A stretch of 64,000 nt of DNA from Phycisphaerales bacterium (GTDB taxonomy: Bacteria > Planctomycetota > Phycisphaerae > Phycisphaerales > SM1A02). Below, piece by piece: positions 1-8,088 of this stretch (the stretch's first letter is position 1; every line of letters starts with the position of its first letter). The stretch lies in contig JAKVBV010000012.1 in NCBI GenBank assembly GCA_022446965.1, forward strand, positions 1 to 64,000, read 5' to 3'. The notes beneath the pieces were generated by a model. The model had not been told where the DNA came from. It saw nothing but the letters and a program-made list of their open reading frames with translations, and did no database searches. The position numbers and the translations under genes are program-made.

Positions 1-749
1 AAGGTGAGAAAGCCACCCTTGTAGCGGCCGCCGTCGCCGTACAGCAGAAACTGCACCGTGGCCCAAGCCTGCAGATAGTTGGTGCTCGCGGTGCCCTGTT
101 GCACCTGGCTGTTCCACCGGTCGGATGCCATGCGAAAGAAGTCATTCAGCGGGGTGAGTGCGTTGCGATTGATGGCCTGCTGTAGTCGGGCCACGTCGCT
201 CGATCGCACATTGCCCAGGGCCAGTCCGTTGCTCACTGGCACGGCGCGTTCAAACATCTCTGCGATGCCCTCATTGGCCCACACAGGCAGGTCGGGAAAC
301 AACAGCGCTGCGGCGTGGTGGAAGCCCTCGTGTCGCAGCGTGCCGAGCAGGCGGTGCATCGGTTGGCCGCCGAGCCATGCCACCAGTGCCCTCTTGTTGC
401 CCGCCTGCACGAACATGCCAGCCGAGCCGGTGGGATTGGCACCGATGCGTCGGTGGACCCAGTCGTTGTAGTCTTCTTGGGTGGCGAACACACACACCTG
501 TTCGCCGGTCGGGATACGGCCTCGCAGGGCGGCAAAAAACTCGGTGCAGGTGTCGTGCAACTGATCGAGGTTGTCGGCGACGTCCTTGGCGTGTGCGTCG
601 GGCAGATCGGTAATCAGGATGTAGTTGCGGCAGCTCACTTGGCGAGCGCGGGATTCCCAAGCCTCAGCGCGGGATTGGGCGGTGCTGTGTGTGGTGCACC
701 ACAAGGTCGCCGCAATGGCGATCCAGATGAGCCACAGTGATCGAGGCAT
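1..749 (-). CDS. secreted gluzincin-type metallopeptidase-like protein (DUF1570-like), partial
   Basis: The gene runs off the left edge, so the C-terminus is missing; 249 codons are visible. The N-terminus is a signal peptide (residues 1-25, MPRSLWLIWIAIAATLW then a hydroxylated stretch ending in TAQ). Residues 140-144 read HEGFH, the HExxH zinc motif, followed by a candidate third ligand Glu in NEGIAE at about 160-164, the gluzincin arrangement. This resembles the planctomycete DUF1570 family of putative secreted peptidases; substrate unknown. I start at the ATG at 749; an in-frame ATG at 755 (adds MC) is equally possible and neither has a good ribosome binding site. It follows, on the same strand, the terminator of the PEP-CTERM-like gene, so it is probably transcribed separately. 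Confidence 0.8.
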   Translation of the reverse strand, partial: MPRSLWLIWIAIAATLWCTTHSTAQSRAEAWESRARQVSCRNYILITDLPDAHAKDVADNLDQLHDTCTEFFAALRGRIPTGEQVCVFATQEDYNDWVHRRIGANPTGSAGMFVQAGNKRALVAWLGGQPMHRLLGTLRHEGFHHAAALLFPDLPVWANEGIAEMFERAVPVSNGLALGNVRSSDVARLQQAINRNALTPLNDFFRMASDRWNSQVQQGTASTNYLQAWATVQFLLYGDGGRYKGGFLT

Positions 750-779
750 GCACATGCACACGAGGGTACCGAGCGAACA

Positions 780-792
780 GGTGTCTAACACC
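780..792. repeat. GGTGTCTAACACC palindromic repeat
   Basis: Thirteen-base near-perfect palindrome GGTGTCTAACACC followed by TTT. It belongs to the same pattern as the copies at 22556, 47901, 56619, 56738 and 59499 (GGNGTCNNACNCC). It lies just beyond the terminator of the PEP-CTERM-like gene and about 30 bases upstream of the metallopeptidase-like start. Confidence 0.6.
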
Positions 793-803
793 TTTGGAAA
801 GAA

Positions 804-831
804 CAGCCCCCTGCTCAAGAGCAGGGGGCTG
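804..831 (-). terminator. intrinsic terminator of the PEP-CTERM-like gene
   Basis: Perfect 13-base inverted repeat (804-816 and 819-831, arm CAGCCCCCTGCTC) with a minimal loop. Read on the minus strand the stem is followed by TTCTTT. It lies 60 bases after the stop of the gene at 892-1569. Confidence 0.85.
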
Positions 832-891
832 TGAGAATCGCTTTGATTCGCGAATCAGGCTGATTCGTAGCTTCTGACGAAAGAAGAAGAG

Positions 892-1569
892 TCAGGAGCG
901 GCGTCTCCGACCTGCGAGGCCAGCGAGGCCGAGCAGTGCGACGGCACCTGGTGCGGGGATGGCACTGCCATCGAGGCGATAGGCGTAGTTCACACCAGTT
1001 TCCTGATATGCACCAAAGCCGAAGCCTCCACCTGGGTTGGCTTGCACACCAGCGCCATTTCCAATACTGGAGATAGCAGCGCCGGTTTGGCCGTTCTCGC
1101 CGTACGCGTTGGTGGGCGTGATACCGATGTAGTAGTCGCCTGCAGCGAGTTCAAACCCGCCGAGATCGAAACTAATCAGGGTGAAGCCTTCGCCCGTCCA
1201 GTCGCTGTTGACATCTGCAGTCGTGAAAGACATCGCCATGACATCGCCATAGATGCTGCCACCGGCTGCTTCGATGGAACTGAAGATGCTCACCGTATAG
1301 CCGTCGACACCGTCAAGGCCAGCGAAGCCGTTCCATCCGCCCAGCACCATGCTGGCGGCATCGAGGGTCATCGCTTCGCCGGTTGAGAATGCATCCATTG
1401 CGACAACGTCATAGGCCGCATAGGCATCGAAGTCTTGGCTGGCACCGATACCGCCAGTCAGGTCACTTCCGTCCAATGAGCCAATATTGTCCATGATCAC
1501 ATCTGCCGACGCGAACGCCGTCAGTGTGCACGCAGCAACAGCCGCAAGGCTGAATGTTGTGAATTTCAT
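892..1569 (-). CDS. secreted PEP-CTERM-like protein
   Basis: A 225-residue exported protein. Residues 1-22 (MKFTTFSLAAVAACTLTAFA, then SA) form a signal peptide. The middle is a beta-rich, Gly/Asp-rich domain without a family I recognise. The C-terminus reads IPAPGAVALLGLAGLAGRRR followed by RS: a Pro-containing motif, a hydrophobic helix and a basic tail, the layout of PEP-CTERM sorting signals, in the variant common in Phycisphaerae. Such tails are recognised by an exosortase-type enzyme; none is encoded in this window. I chose the ATG at 1569 because GGAAGGAAG stands a few bases before it and the signal peptide starts exactly there; an upstream in-frame start at 1656 would bury the signal peptide. 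Monocistronic, with its own terminator. Function beyond surface sorting is unknown. Confidence 0.85.
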   Translation of the reverse strand: MKFTTFSLAAVAACTLTAFASADVIMDNIGSLDGSDLTGGIGASQDFDAYAAYDVVAMDAFSTGEAMTLDAASMVLGGWNGFAGLDGVDGYTVSIFSSIEAAGGSIYGDVMAMSFTTADVNSDWTGEGFTLISFDLGGFELAAGDYYIGITPTNAYGENGQTGAAISSIGNGAGVQANPGGGFGFGAYQETGVNYAYRLDGSAIPAPGAVALLGLAGLAGRRRRS

Positions 1570-1574
1570 GCGTA

Positions 1575-1619
1575 CTTCCTTCCTTTCTCTTCTCTTCCGC
1601 CAGGCTCTTCCGAAGCCTG
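1575..1619 (-). promoter_or_regulatory. 5' leader: hairpin plus purine tract
   Basis: On the minus strand a 6-bp hairpin (CAGGCT/AGCCTG, 1601-1619, loop 1607-1613) is followed at once by GGCGGAAGAGAAGAGAAAGG and the Shine-Dalgarno GGAAGG of the PEP-CTERM-like gene. The same hairpin-plus-GAGAAGAGAAAGG layout precedes the second PEP-CTERM-like gene (47072-47107) and occurs without a clear gene at 6114-6161. Confidence 0.5.
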
Positions 1620-1859
1620 ACGCCTCAAACCTAGGCCAATCAGCTGGCGGGAACAACCCGCAAATTCGGAAATACCAGTAACTAAGAGCGATTTCTGAAC
1701 CGCTATCGTGGTGCGTCCTAGAAAAACCGTATCTAAGGGTGCGTCAGTGGTCTTTTTTGCACAGTCGAGGCCAGTGGGACTTGGCCGCACGTTGCCGAAC
1801 CCTCCCCTTGAGCCTTGTCTACAGTGCCTCATCCGCCCTCAGTGCTGTACAAGGGGGGC
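1620..1859. other. divergent intergenic region
   Basis: About 240 bases between the divergent genes at 892-1569 and 1860-2732, noticeably less GC-rich than the genes. It should hold promoters for both directions. Apart from short AT-rich patches around 1660-1700 and 1720-1760 I cannot name a convincing -35/-10 pair, and I see no conserved reading frame. Confidence 0.4.
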
Positions 1860-2732
1860 ATGGCACCCACAGCAGAGGCAGAACTGGTTGTTCTGGGTGT
1901 GGCTCAGGATGGCGGATTGCCCCATTTGGGCTGCATGAAGCCTTGTTGTATGGATGCCCGGGCCAATGGCCGGCGAGAAACCCCTGCCAGCATTGCCCTG
2001 CACGACCGTACCACCGGCGGCCGAGTGCTCATCGACGCCACTTGGGCGATCGAGGCCCAGCTGACAGCCCTGCAGCGGCATACGGCCGCATCCACGCACA
2101 TGGTGGACGCCATCGTGCTGACCCATGTCCACATGGGTCATATCACCGGCCTGCTGCATCTGGGCAAGGAAGTGGCCGCCTGCAGGGGCCTGCCGGTGTA
2201 CTGCACTGCCGCCGTCGCCACCATGCTGCAGACCCACGAACCGTGGCGGCAGTTGGTGGTCAATGCGCACATCGAGGTGCACACAATCGAGCCGGATCTC
2301 GCATTCACGATTGACGCTCTCAAGGACGTGATCATCACGCCCATCGCCGTGCCGCACCGTGACGAACTCGCCGACACCATGGCGTTCATGCTGCAAGGCA
2401 GCACGCAACGCGTGTTCTATTGCCCGGACATCGACGCCTGGCCGGCGGCCTTCGAACAGTGGATCGACGCGGCCGATGTCGCCATCGTCGACGGCACGTT
2501 CCTGCAGGCGCCAGGGCACGACGACACAGGACGTGATCGCGGTGTGATCCCGCATCCACCCATCGCCGACACGATGTCACGGCTAGAGCGACGCCTCAGC
2601 ACTGCGCCGGGCAGCGTGTGCTTCACGCACTTCAATCACGACAATCCGGTGCTGCACGATGTATCGGTGCGTGAGGCCCTGCGTGCACGAGGCGCTGAAC
2701 TGGCCCACACTGGCATGGTGATCCCTTTGTAG
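1860..2732 (+). CDS. MBL-fold hydrolase, PqqB-like
   Basis: 290 residues. The N-terminus (LGVAQDGGLPHLGC, about 12-25) and the Cys pair that follows resemble the PqqB/MBL-fold branch of metallo-beta-lactamase proteins. The metal motif at 88-94 reads THVHMGH; the usual HxHxDH Asp is replaced by Gly, which would remove a ligand of the second metal. A late FTHFNHDNP segment fits the PqqB style. No other pqq genes are present, so a role in PQQ synthesis is not implied; the family has many orphan hydrolases. I start at the ATG at 1860 with GGGGGG in front; a TTG at 1815 would add 15 residues without homology value. The next gene is also an MBL-fold protein. Confidence 0.75.
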   Translation: MAPTAEAELVVLGVAQDGGLPHLGCMKPCCMDARANGRRETPASIALHDRTTGGRVLIDATWAIEAQLTALQRHTAASTHMVDAIVLTHVHMGHITGLLHLGKEVAACRGLPVYCTAAVATMLQTHEPWRQLVVNAHIEVHTIEPDLAFTIDALKDVIITPIAVPHRDELADTMAFMLQGSTQRVFYCPDIDAWPAAFEQWIDAADVAIVDGTFLQAPGHDDTGRDRGVIPHPPIADTMSRLERRLSTAPGSVCFTHFNHDNPVLHDVSVREALRARGAELAHTGMVIPL

Positions 2733-2821
2733 AGGGCTGTGCGTGTCCACCTGTCCCGATAGCGGCCCGTGGTGCCTTTCTGGGACACCAGCATGTACGC
2801 CAAGTTCATAGCTCGGGGGCG

Positions 2822-2827
2822 TACACT
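2822..2827 (+). promoter_or_regulatory. TANNNT box, likely -10 of near-leaderless mRNA
   Basis: TACACT lies exactly 9 bases before the ATG at 2837. The same box and spacing precede the genes starting at 22329, 26654, 36403 and 45164. No clear -35 element. Confidence 0.45.
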
Positions 2828-2836
2828 GTGCAGTCA

Positions 2837-4252
2837 ATGCTGTTTCGACTGCTCTATGACGACATGCTTGCCCACGGGGCGTATCTGATCGGCTGCCAAC
2901 GCACTGGCGAGGCGATCATGATCGATCCGCCGCGCGACATCGACCGCTGCCTGCGTGCGGCCGCAGCTCATGGCATGCGAATTGCCGCGATTGCGGAAAC
3001 GCACATCCACGCGGACTTCTTGTCCGGGGCCCGTCAACTGGCCGTTGCCACCGGCGCTCCGGTGTACGTGTCCGGCGAAGGCGGTGACGACTGGCAATAC
3101 GGCTGGTTGAATGACGACACCACGCCGGTGAACGGCGTGGCATTGCGGCATGGGGATTCATTCATGGTCGGCGGCATTCGGTTCGAAGCCATGCACATGC
3201 CAGGGCACACTCCGGAACACCTGTGCTACGCGGTCACCGATGTTGGTGGTGGTGCCACCGAACCCATGGGCATACTCACCGGCGACTTCGTGTTTGTTGG
3301 TGATGTTGGTCGCCCCGATCTGCTTGAAAGCGCAGCGGGCGTCGCAGGTGCGCGGGACGAAGGCGCTCGTGAACTACAGGCGTCGGCACTGCGATTTCTT
3401 GATCTGCCCGATCACTTTCAGGTGTGGCCCGCCCATGGCGCAGGCAGCGCCTGTGGCAAGGCGTTGGGCGCTGTACCCCAGAGCACGGTGGGCTATGAAC
3501 GACGCACCAACGGTGCGCTGCAACTGGCCCCCGATGCCGACGCTTTCGTGCAGGATGTTCTCGCTGGTCAACACGAACCACCGCTGTACTTCGGCCGCAT
3601 GAAACAACTCAACCGCGACGGTGTGCAGCTGCTCGAAGCCCTGCCCGTGCCGGAACAGCTCGATGCCGATGCACTGGTCGCCGTGGACACGGCCGTCACG
3701 GCCGTGCTGGATCTGCGTCGCTGGCAGGACTTTCGTGACGGACACCTGCCCGGCTCCCTGTATCTGGTGCGGGGGCCAATGATGCTGGCCGCCGCAGGGT
3801 CATTTGTTGAGCCGCAGGAGCCGGTGGTGCTAATCTGCGAAGCGCACGAAGTCGACGCCATCACGCGGGCCCTGGTGCGCATTGGTCTGGACCACGTGGT
3901 GGGCTGGGCGGACGCGGCCACCGTGCATGCGGCCTTGCAACAGCGATCGGCCACCACGCGGGAAATCAGTGTGGGCGAGGTTGCCTCGGCGATGGCCGAT
4001 GCGTCCCTGTTGGACGTGCGATCCACCGCAGAGCATGAGGCGGCCTCGATCGATGGTGGCACGCTGGTGCCCCACACGCGGTTGTTGGAACGGATGGATC
4101 AGGTCCCCGACGGCGACCTGCTGGTGCTCTGTGCAGGTGGTGTGCGAAGTGCCATGGCCTGCAGCCTGCTCGAGCGGGCGGGGCACACCGTCACCAACAT
4201 CGCTGGTGGCATGCACGCTTACCAGCGGCACCTGCAGCACGCGGGCACATGA
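2837..4252 (+). CDS. MBL-fold persulfide dioxygenase-like protein with two rhodanese domains
   Basis: 471 residues. Residues 1 to about 250 form a metallo-beta-lactamase domain of the ETHE1/persulfide dioxygenase type: ETHIHADFLSG (54-64), GHTPEH, GDFVFVGDVGRPDL and WPAHGAGSACGK are all visible. A first rhodanese-like domain (about 280-370) lacks the active-site loop, while the C-terminal rhodanese domain (about 380-465) keeps the catalytic Cys in VLCAGGVRS (about 432). Enzymes of this type oxidise glutathione persulfide or related persulfides to sulfite, with the rhodanese part transferring sulfane sulfur. The start is either the ATG at 2837, favoured by the TACACT box 9 bases upstream, or a GTG at 2828. 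It may act in sulfide detoxification; sulfate-activation genes sat and cysC are at the far end of the window. Confidence 0.85.
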   Translation: MLFRLLYDDMLAHGAYLIGCQRTGEAIMIDPPRDIDRCLRAAAAHGMRIAAIAETHIHADFLSGARQLAVATGAPVYVSGEGGDDWQYGWLNDDTTPVNGVALRHGDSFMVGGIRFEAMHMPGHTPEHLCYAVTDVGGGATEPMGILTGDFVFVGDVGRPDLLESAAGVAGARDEGARELQASALRFLDLPDHFQVWPAHGAGSACGKALGAVPQSTVGYERRTNGALQLAPDADAFVQDVLAGQHEPPLYFGRMKQLNRDGVQLLEALPVPEQLDADALVAVDTAVTAVLDLRRWQDFRDGHLPGSLYLVRGPMMLAAAGSFVEPQEPVVLICEAHEVDAITRALVRIGLDHVVGWADAATVHAALQQRSATTREISVGEVASAMADASLLDVRSTAEHEAASIDGGTLVPHTRLLERMDQVPDGDLLVLCAGGVRSAMACSLLERAGHTVTNIAGGMHAYQRHLQHAGT

Positions 4253-4337
4253 CACTGTCGCCCCAGCACCAGCGTGTGCTGCGATACCATGTCCGGCTTC
4301 TGTCATCGGGCAGGATCTGACTGGAGCATGCACAGAC

Positions 4338-5384
4338 ATGGACTGCGGACTCATCGGCCGCCCCGGCGTGGGCAAGACGACGCTCTTTCAGGCACTGACG
4401 GCGCACAGCGTGCCCGTCACGCCCGGCGCCATGAAGCCCGCCATGGGTGTGGCGGCCATTCCTGATACTCGGCTTGATCGCATCGCCGAATTCGTGCCCA
4501 CACAGAAGGTGATTCCGGCTTCCGTGCGCGTGGTGGACATCCCCGGCGTGCCCGGTGGTGGCGACTCTCTTGGCCAGGTGCTTGCTCACATTCGCAATGT
4601 TGATGCGCTCACCCACGTGGTGCGCTGTTGGGACGATGCAGGCCTCGGGCCGGCTGACCCTGCGGGCGACATCGATGTGATGGATGGTGAACTGCTCATC
4701 AGCGATCTGGTCGTGGTGGAGGGCGCCATCGACAAGGCCACCCGCGCTGCCCGCGGCGCCGATGCCGAGGCCAAACAGCGATTGGGTGTGCTCGAACGCG
4801 CCAACGAACTGCTGCAGGAAGGCCGGCCATTGCGTGATGGCGAATGGGATGCCACCGACATGGGCATTCTCAAGTCGTATGGATTCATGACCGCCAAGCC
4901 CGTGCTCATGGTTGCCAACGTGAGTGAAGACGACGTCGCCGGTGACACCGCCGCCGTGCAGGCGGTGCGGGATGCAGGGAACGGCATCGCCGTGGTGTTG
5001 TGCGCCACGCTTGAATCGGAAATCGCCGAACTCGAAGAAGCCGATCGCGGCGAAATGCTCGACTCCATGGGGCTCACGCAACCGGCAGTGGGGGCGCTCG
5101 CCCAAGGCATGAATGCCGCGCTGGGATTGAGCACCTTCTACACGGCTGGTGAAAAGGAAGTGCGGGCCTGGGTGATTCCCGAATCATGCCCCGCGCCTGA
5201 GGCTGCTGGCGCCATTCACAGTGATATCCAACGCGGCTTCATCCGCGCCGAGTGCTACGGTTGCGGAGATCTCTTCGATCTGGGCTCGGAAAAGGCCATC
5301 AAGGAAGCGGGCAAGCTGCGGAGCGAGGGCAAGGGATACGCCATGCAGGATGGAGATGTGGTGCACTTTCTCTTTAACGTGTGA
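4338..5384 (+). CDS. ychF: YchF/OLA1-type P-loop ATPase/GTPase
   Basis: 348 residues, close to the 363 of E. coli YchF. The P-loop at 7-15 reads GRPGVGKTT, whereas the family usually has GxPNVGKST; the nucleotide-recognition loop VANVSED and the C-terminal TGS domain (AWVIP, QRGFIRAE, QDGDVVHFLFNV) are typical. YchF binds ATP or GTP and associates with ribosomes and stress responses; its exact role is unsettled. The ATG at 4338 is chosen because translation then begins directly with the P-loop strand, and GGAG lies about 11 bases before it. The same frame is open upstream to 3882 but there it only shadows the rhodanese gene. Confidence 0.9.
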   Translation: MDCGLIGRPGVGKTTLFQALTAHSVPVTPGAMKPAMGVAAIPDTRLDRIAEFVPTQKVIPASVRVVDIPGVPGGGDSLGQVLAHIRNVDALTHVVRCWDDAGLGPADPAGDIDVMDGELLISDLVVVEGAIDKATRAARGADAEAKQRLGVLERANELLQEGRPLRDGEWDATDMGILKSYGFMTAKPVLMVANVSEDDVAGDTAAVQAVRDAGNGIAVVLCATLESEIAELEEADRGEMLDSMGLTQPAVGALAQGMNAALGLSTFYTAGEKEVRAWVIPESCPAPEAAGAIHSDIQRGFIRAECYGCGDLFDLGSEKAIKEAGKLRSEGKGYAMQDGDVVHFLFNV

Positions 5385-5402
5385 GGGTGTGAAACCCGAG
5401 GG

Positions 5403-5433
5403 TTGAGTGACGGCTGGGGGCCTGACGTATAGT
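5403..5433 (+). promoter_or_regulatory. possible sigma-70-type promoter
   Basis: TTGAGT (5403-5408) and TATAGT (5428-5433) are separated by 19 bases, slightly long, in the gap before the small membrane gene at 5452. Confidence 0.35.
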
Positions 5434-5451
5434 CTCGCTGTGGAGCGGGAT

Positions 5452-5637
5452 ATGACACATCTACCCAAACGGCATCTGTTCATTCTTCTCGGCGGCATCT
5501 TGGGGGGGTGGTATCTGCTCGATGTTGAGATGGCCGCAGACTGGATGCGCTGGGTCATGCTCGCAGGCTGGGTGCCACTGATTGTGTGGATCTTCGTCCG
5601 ATGTCCCAACGAGTGGGATGAAATGCACGACGAATGA
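5452..5637 (+). CDS. small membrane protein
   Basis: 61 residues with two hydrophobic stretches (about 8-22 and 29-47) and a charged tail ending WDEMHDE. No family recognised. GGAGCGGG stands before the ATG at 5452; the frame stays open upstream but without a sensible start. Its stop overlaps the next start as ATGA, so the two genes are very likely cotranscribed and translationally coupled. Confidence 0.6.
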   Translation: MTHLPKRHLFILLGGILGGWYLLDVEMAADWMRWVMLAGWVPLIVWIFVRCPNEWDEMHDE

Positions 5638-6059
5638 CTGACAGCACTCCGATGGTTGAACAGGTTGCCGCTGCGCTCGCCACCGCACTTGATCAGTGCG
5701 ACTTCGACACGGCAGCCACACTCTTGCACGCTCAGTGCGAGTACGTCATCGATGCGTTTGAAACGCACGTCGGGTCTGATGCGATCATCGCCTCGTATCG
5801 CGGCGCACATGACGCGGCGACTGCCGTGCTCGACTCGGTTACGTACGAGTCATCCGTCCGTGGCGAAGGCCCGGACGCCGTCATCGCGTACATCGATCAC
5901 CTTGTCAAAGGCGCGCATCGACACACGCATCGCTGTGAACAGCTGATCAAGTGTGATCCAGATGGCCGGGTGATTCGGATCACACACCAGCCCATCGATG
6001 GCGAGCGTGAGTCGATACGCGCCTTCTTCGCTGCGGCCGAGATTCACTGGCCGCAGTGA
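5634..6059 (+). CDS. SnoaL-like (NTF2-fold) small protein
   Basis: 141 residues with the pattern of SnoaL-like/NTF2-fold proteins: an N-terminal helix pair (ALATALDQCDFDTAATLL), a central segment typical of the ligand pocket (ASYRGAHDAA) and C-terminal strands (QLIKCDPDGRVIRITHQP). The family includes cyclases, isomerases and many proteins of unknown role; no catalytic residues can be assigned here. It shares an ATGA overlap with the small membrane gene upstream. Confidence 0.6.
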   Translation: MTDSTPMVEQVAAALATALDQCDFDTAATLLHAQCEYVIDAFETHVGSDAIIASYRGAHDAATAVLDSVTYESSVRGEGPDAVIAYIDHLVKGAHRHTHRCEQLIKCDPDGRVIRITHQPIDGERESIRAFFAAAEIHWPQ

Positions 6060-6113
6060 GCCAGTGCGATGCGCCTGGCTCGGCCCACACTCAACCGCCC
6101 AGCCCAAAACAAA

Positions 6114-6161
6114 CCACCTCCAACCCGAGGGCTGGAGGTGGCGGAAGAGAAGAGAAGGAAG
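6114..6161 (+). promoter_or_regulatory. orphan hairpin plus purine-tract leader
   Basis: A 9-bp inverted repeat (CCACCTCCA 6114-6122, TGGAGGTGG 6133-6141) runs directly into CGGAAGAGAAGAGAAGGAAG. This matches the leader of the PEP-CTERM-like gene at 892-1569 almost base for base in the purine part, but here an ATG follows 20 bases later with no recognisable product. Read on the minus strand the hairpin is followed by TTTGTTTT and could instead serve as a terminator. Confidence 0.45.
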
Positions 6162-6418
6162 TCTGATTGAGAAGCAACGCATGAACGTCGCTCACAGCCT
6201 CTATCGGCCGTCTCTTCAGGCGTGGCTCAAACTTATTGGGACCTTTCCATGTCCTGCAGTGCCATACCGGGGGCCTGATGGCTGCTGTGGATACGTGTCC
6301 AACCCTCTGTAGGGCATGATCTAGGGTGCTTGGGGTGACAGATGTTCGTGCATGCAGTGATTGTCGGCTGATGATGCAACCGGTTTCGCTGTAAGCAGTT
6401 GTAACTTTCTTCCAAAAA

Positions 6419-6435
6419 GTGTTCCAAGTGAACAC
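6419..6435 (-). terminator. possible terminator of the repeat-protein gene
   Basis: Inverted repeat GTGTTC/GAACAC (6419-6424, 6430-6435) with a 5-base loop; on the minus strand it is followed by TTTTT. It lies about 75 bases downstream of the stop at 6509. Confidence 0.4.
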
Positions 6436-6508
6436 CTTGGATCAGCCGCCAACCGGGGTCAACCCGAAGTGCACCGGGAAGTTGCGCCGGGCCTGCAACA
6501 GCGAGGAA

Positions 6509-8071
6509 TCATTCCATCGCGCCGGCGTGTACGGCGCCAGCGGTGGGCGGGGCTAGCGTGGATGCCCGGTTGTCACCTGGGTCGACAACCCGAACACGGC
6601 CATCGGCATCGGGTCCAGCACCTGCGGTGACGACCACATCGCCATCGGCATTTCGGAAGGCCGCGGCGCCGCCGCGGCCTTCAGCGCTGGCGCCCGTCAG
6701 CACCACGGGCATGCCTTGAGTGTCCATCAGGTTCAGCACGCCACCGGTACCGGTGCCTGCGAGCATGGCTTGTGTTCGCCCATCAGGTCCGAGCAGCGCC
6801 GCCATGGGACCGGCGCCCGATCGCACGAGCACGGTGCCGTGTTCGCCGCGGAGGTCGAGGCGTCCACCGATGGATCGCCCTCGCATGATGGCCGTGGGCG
6901 TGCCGCCGTAGCCGGCCACGAACGCGCCTGCGCCGGCCGCTTCCATTGACATGGCGGCGACTCGAAGGCCTGCGCGATCGAGTACTTCCACTGCAGGCAC
7001 GCTGCCGTCGGTGCCCGCGACAAGACGAATACCGCCCGCTTCGCCAGCACCCAGACGGATCGCACCAGAGGGCCCGTCAGCCATGAGTGTGAGCCCGCCG
7101 CCACCGGCTACGAGCAGTGGTTCGTCACGATGGGCAGCCAGTGTGACCGCGTCGTCGGAGCCCACCAGATCGGTGCGGGCGCCACCGGCATCCACCTGCA
7201 TCACGCCGGCGCCAACGCCGTCGACTGCAGTGCGTACCGCCGCTTCGCCAGCCATCACCGACAAGCTCGCTACGGCATCGCCTTCGTGCACGGCCAGCGT
7301 GGTGAGGCCATCTGAGGAACGCGCCTGCATGAGCGTGGCCGAGCCGTGTGTCACCTGCACGCCGTCATCGATCACCGCCATGCGCACGCCCTTGTGCGAC
7401 AACGCTGGCCCTGCATCGGAGAACGTCAGTTCGCTCGCGCCAGCCTGCAGCCCATCAGGGGACACCGCCATGGTGTGGCCGTCGGTCCCCAGGGTGAGCG
7501 CCGTCGCTGTGAGTGTGGCGTTGTCGTCAATGCGCACGCCAGCATGATCCAGCGAGCTGGTGATGTTGGCGTGGGTGGCTGATACGCGACCGGCATCGGC
7601 GACCAGAGCAATGGTGCCGTTGTCGCCACGCACGTGTACGTCGCCATGCATCTGCATGCCCTTGGCATCGACTCGTGCCAGGCGCTGGCCGTCGGCCTGC
7701 CACAAGGCCATGGCCCCACCGGTGGTGGTGGCCCACAGGCCCGCGTGCGTCGTGCCGTCATTGGCCCACATGGCCAAGTCGCCACCGTTGGTGTTGGCAG
7801 AGAGCCGCGCGACGTTGTGGCCAGCTGGTGTCCATAGATCAACGCGGCCGCCGTTGGCGTCGGTGCTCAAGGCAAGCACCGTCCGGCCGTCGTCACCGAC
7901 CACGTCTACCCGTTTGGCTCGGATGTGTTCGGTGGCGGTCATCGATGAGCCCATCAGCGTGGCCAACGCGATGCCCCCGGCAAAGGTGCACGGTAGGCCC
8001 CAACGCAGCCGCCGCCGCATGGTGTTGAGATCGCGTTCAAGGGTGTGCAGACGAGAATTGACGTCGGTCAT
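6509..8071 (-). CDS. membrane-anchored beta-repeat protein, unknown function
   Basis: 520 residues. The N-terminal 20 residues are helical and charged, followed by one membrane segment (about 25-46, WGLPCTFAGGIALATLMG). The rest is a long run of short Gly/Asp-rich units of about 22-23 residues, clearest at about 50-120 as VDLWTPAGHNVARL, LAMWANDGTTHAGL and MALWQADGQRLARV, and again near the C-terminus (LDLRGEHGTVLV, LNLMDTQGMPVVL). The pattern suggests a beta-solenoid or stacked hairpins outside the membrane. I recognise no family. The ATG at 8071 has GGAG seven bases upstream and begins MTDVNSRLH; a longer frame upstream overlaps the next gene. It is probably cotranscribed with the amidohydrolase gene 17 bases upstream. 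Confidence 0.7.
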   Translation of the reverse strand: MTDVNSRLHTLERDLNTMRRRLRWGLPCTFAGGIALATLMGSSMTATEHIRAKRVDVVGDDGRTVLALSTDANGGRVDLWTPAGHNVARLSANTNGGDLAMWANDGTTHAGLWATTTGGAMALWQADGQRLARVDAKGMQMHGDVHVRGDNGTIALVADAGRVSATHANITSSLDHAGVRIDDNATLTATALTLGTDGHTMAVSPDGLQAGASELTFSDAGPALSHKGVRMAVIDDGVQVTHGSATLMQARSSDGLTTLAVHEGDAVASLSVMAGEAAVRTAVDGVGAGVMQVDAGGARTDLVGSDDAVTLAAHRDEPLLVAGGGGLTLMADGPSGAIRLGAGEAGGIRLVAGTDGSVPAVEVLDRAGLRVAAMSMEAAGAGAFVAGYGGTPTAIMRGRSIGGRLDLRGEHGTVLVRSGAGPMAALLGPDGRTQAMLAGTGTGGVLNLMDTQGMPVVLTGASAEGRGGAAAFRNADGDVVVTAGAGPDADGRVRVVDPGDNRASTLAPPTAGAVHAGAME

Positions 8072-8088
8072 GTCGAGACTCCAAGGCT

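Larger units (their letters stand above)
6060..6508. other. intergenic region with orphan leader
   Basis: A 449-base stretch without a convincing gene, lower in GC than the flanks. It holds a strong hairpin with a purine tract (6114-6161), an unremarkable 43-codon frame from the ATG at 6181 to 6312 (begins MNVAHSLYRP, no signal peptide and no PEP-CTERM tail), and a terminator-like hairpin near 6419 for the minus-strand gene. The longer frames across the region on either strand run through the hairpin and look accidental. Confidence 0.5.

Noticed and set aside
6091-6435. 114-codon minus-strand frame across the gap after 6059
   Set aside because: It runs through the strong hairpin at 6114-6141, is Pro/Ser/His-rich without family features and has no ribosome binding site.
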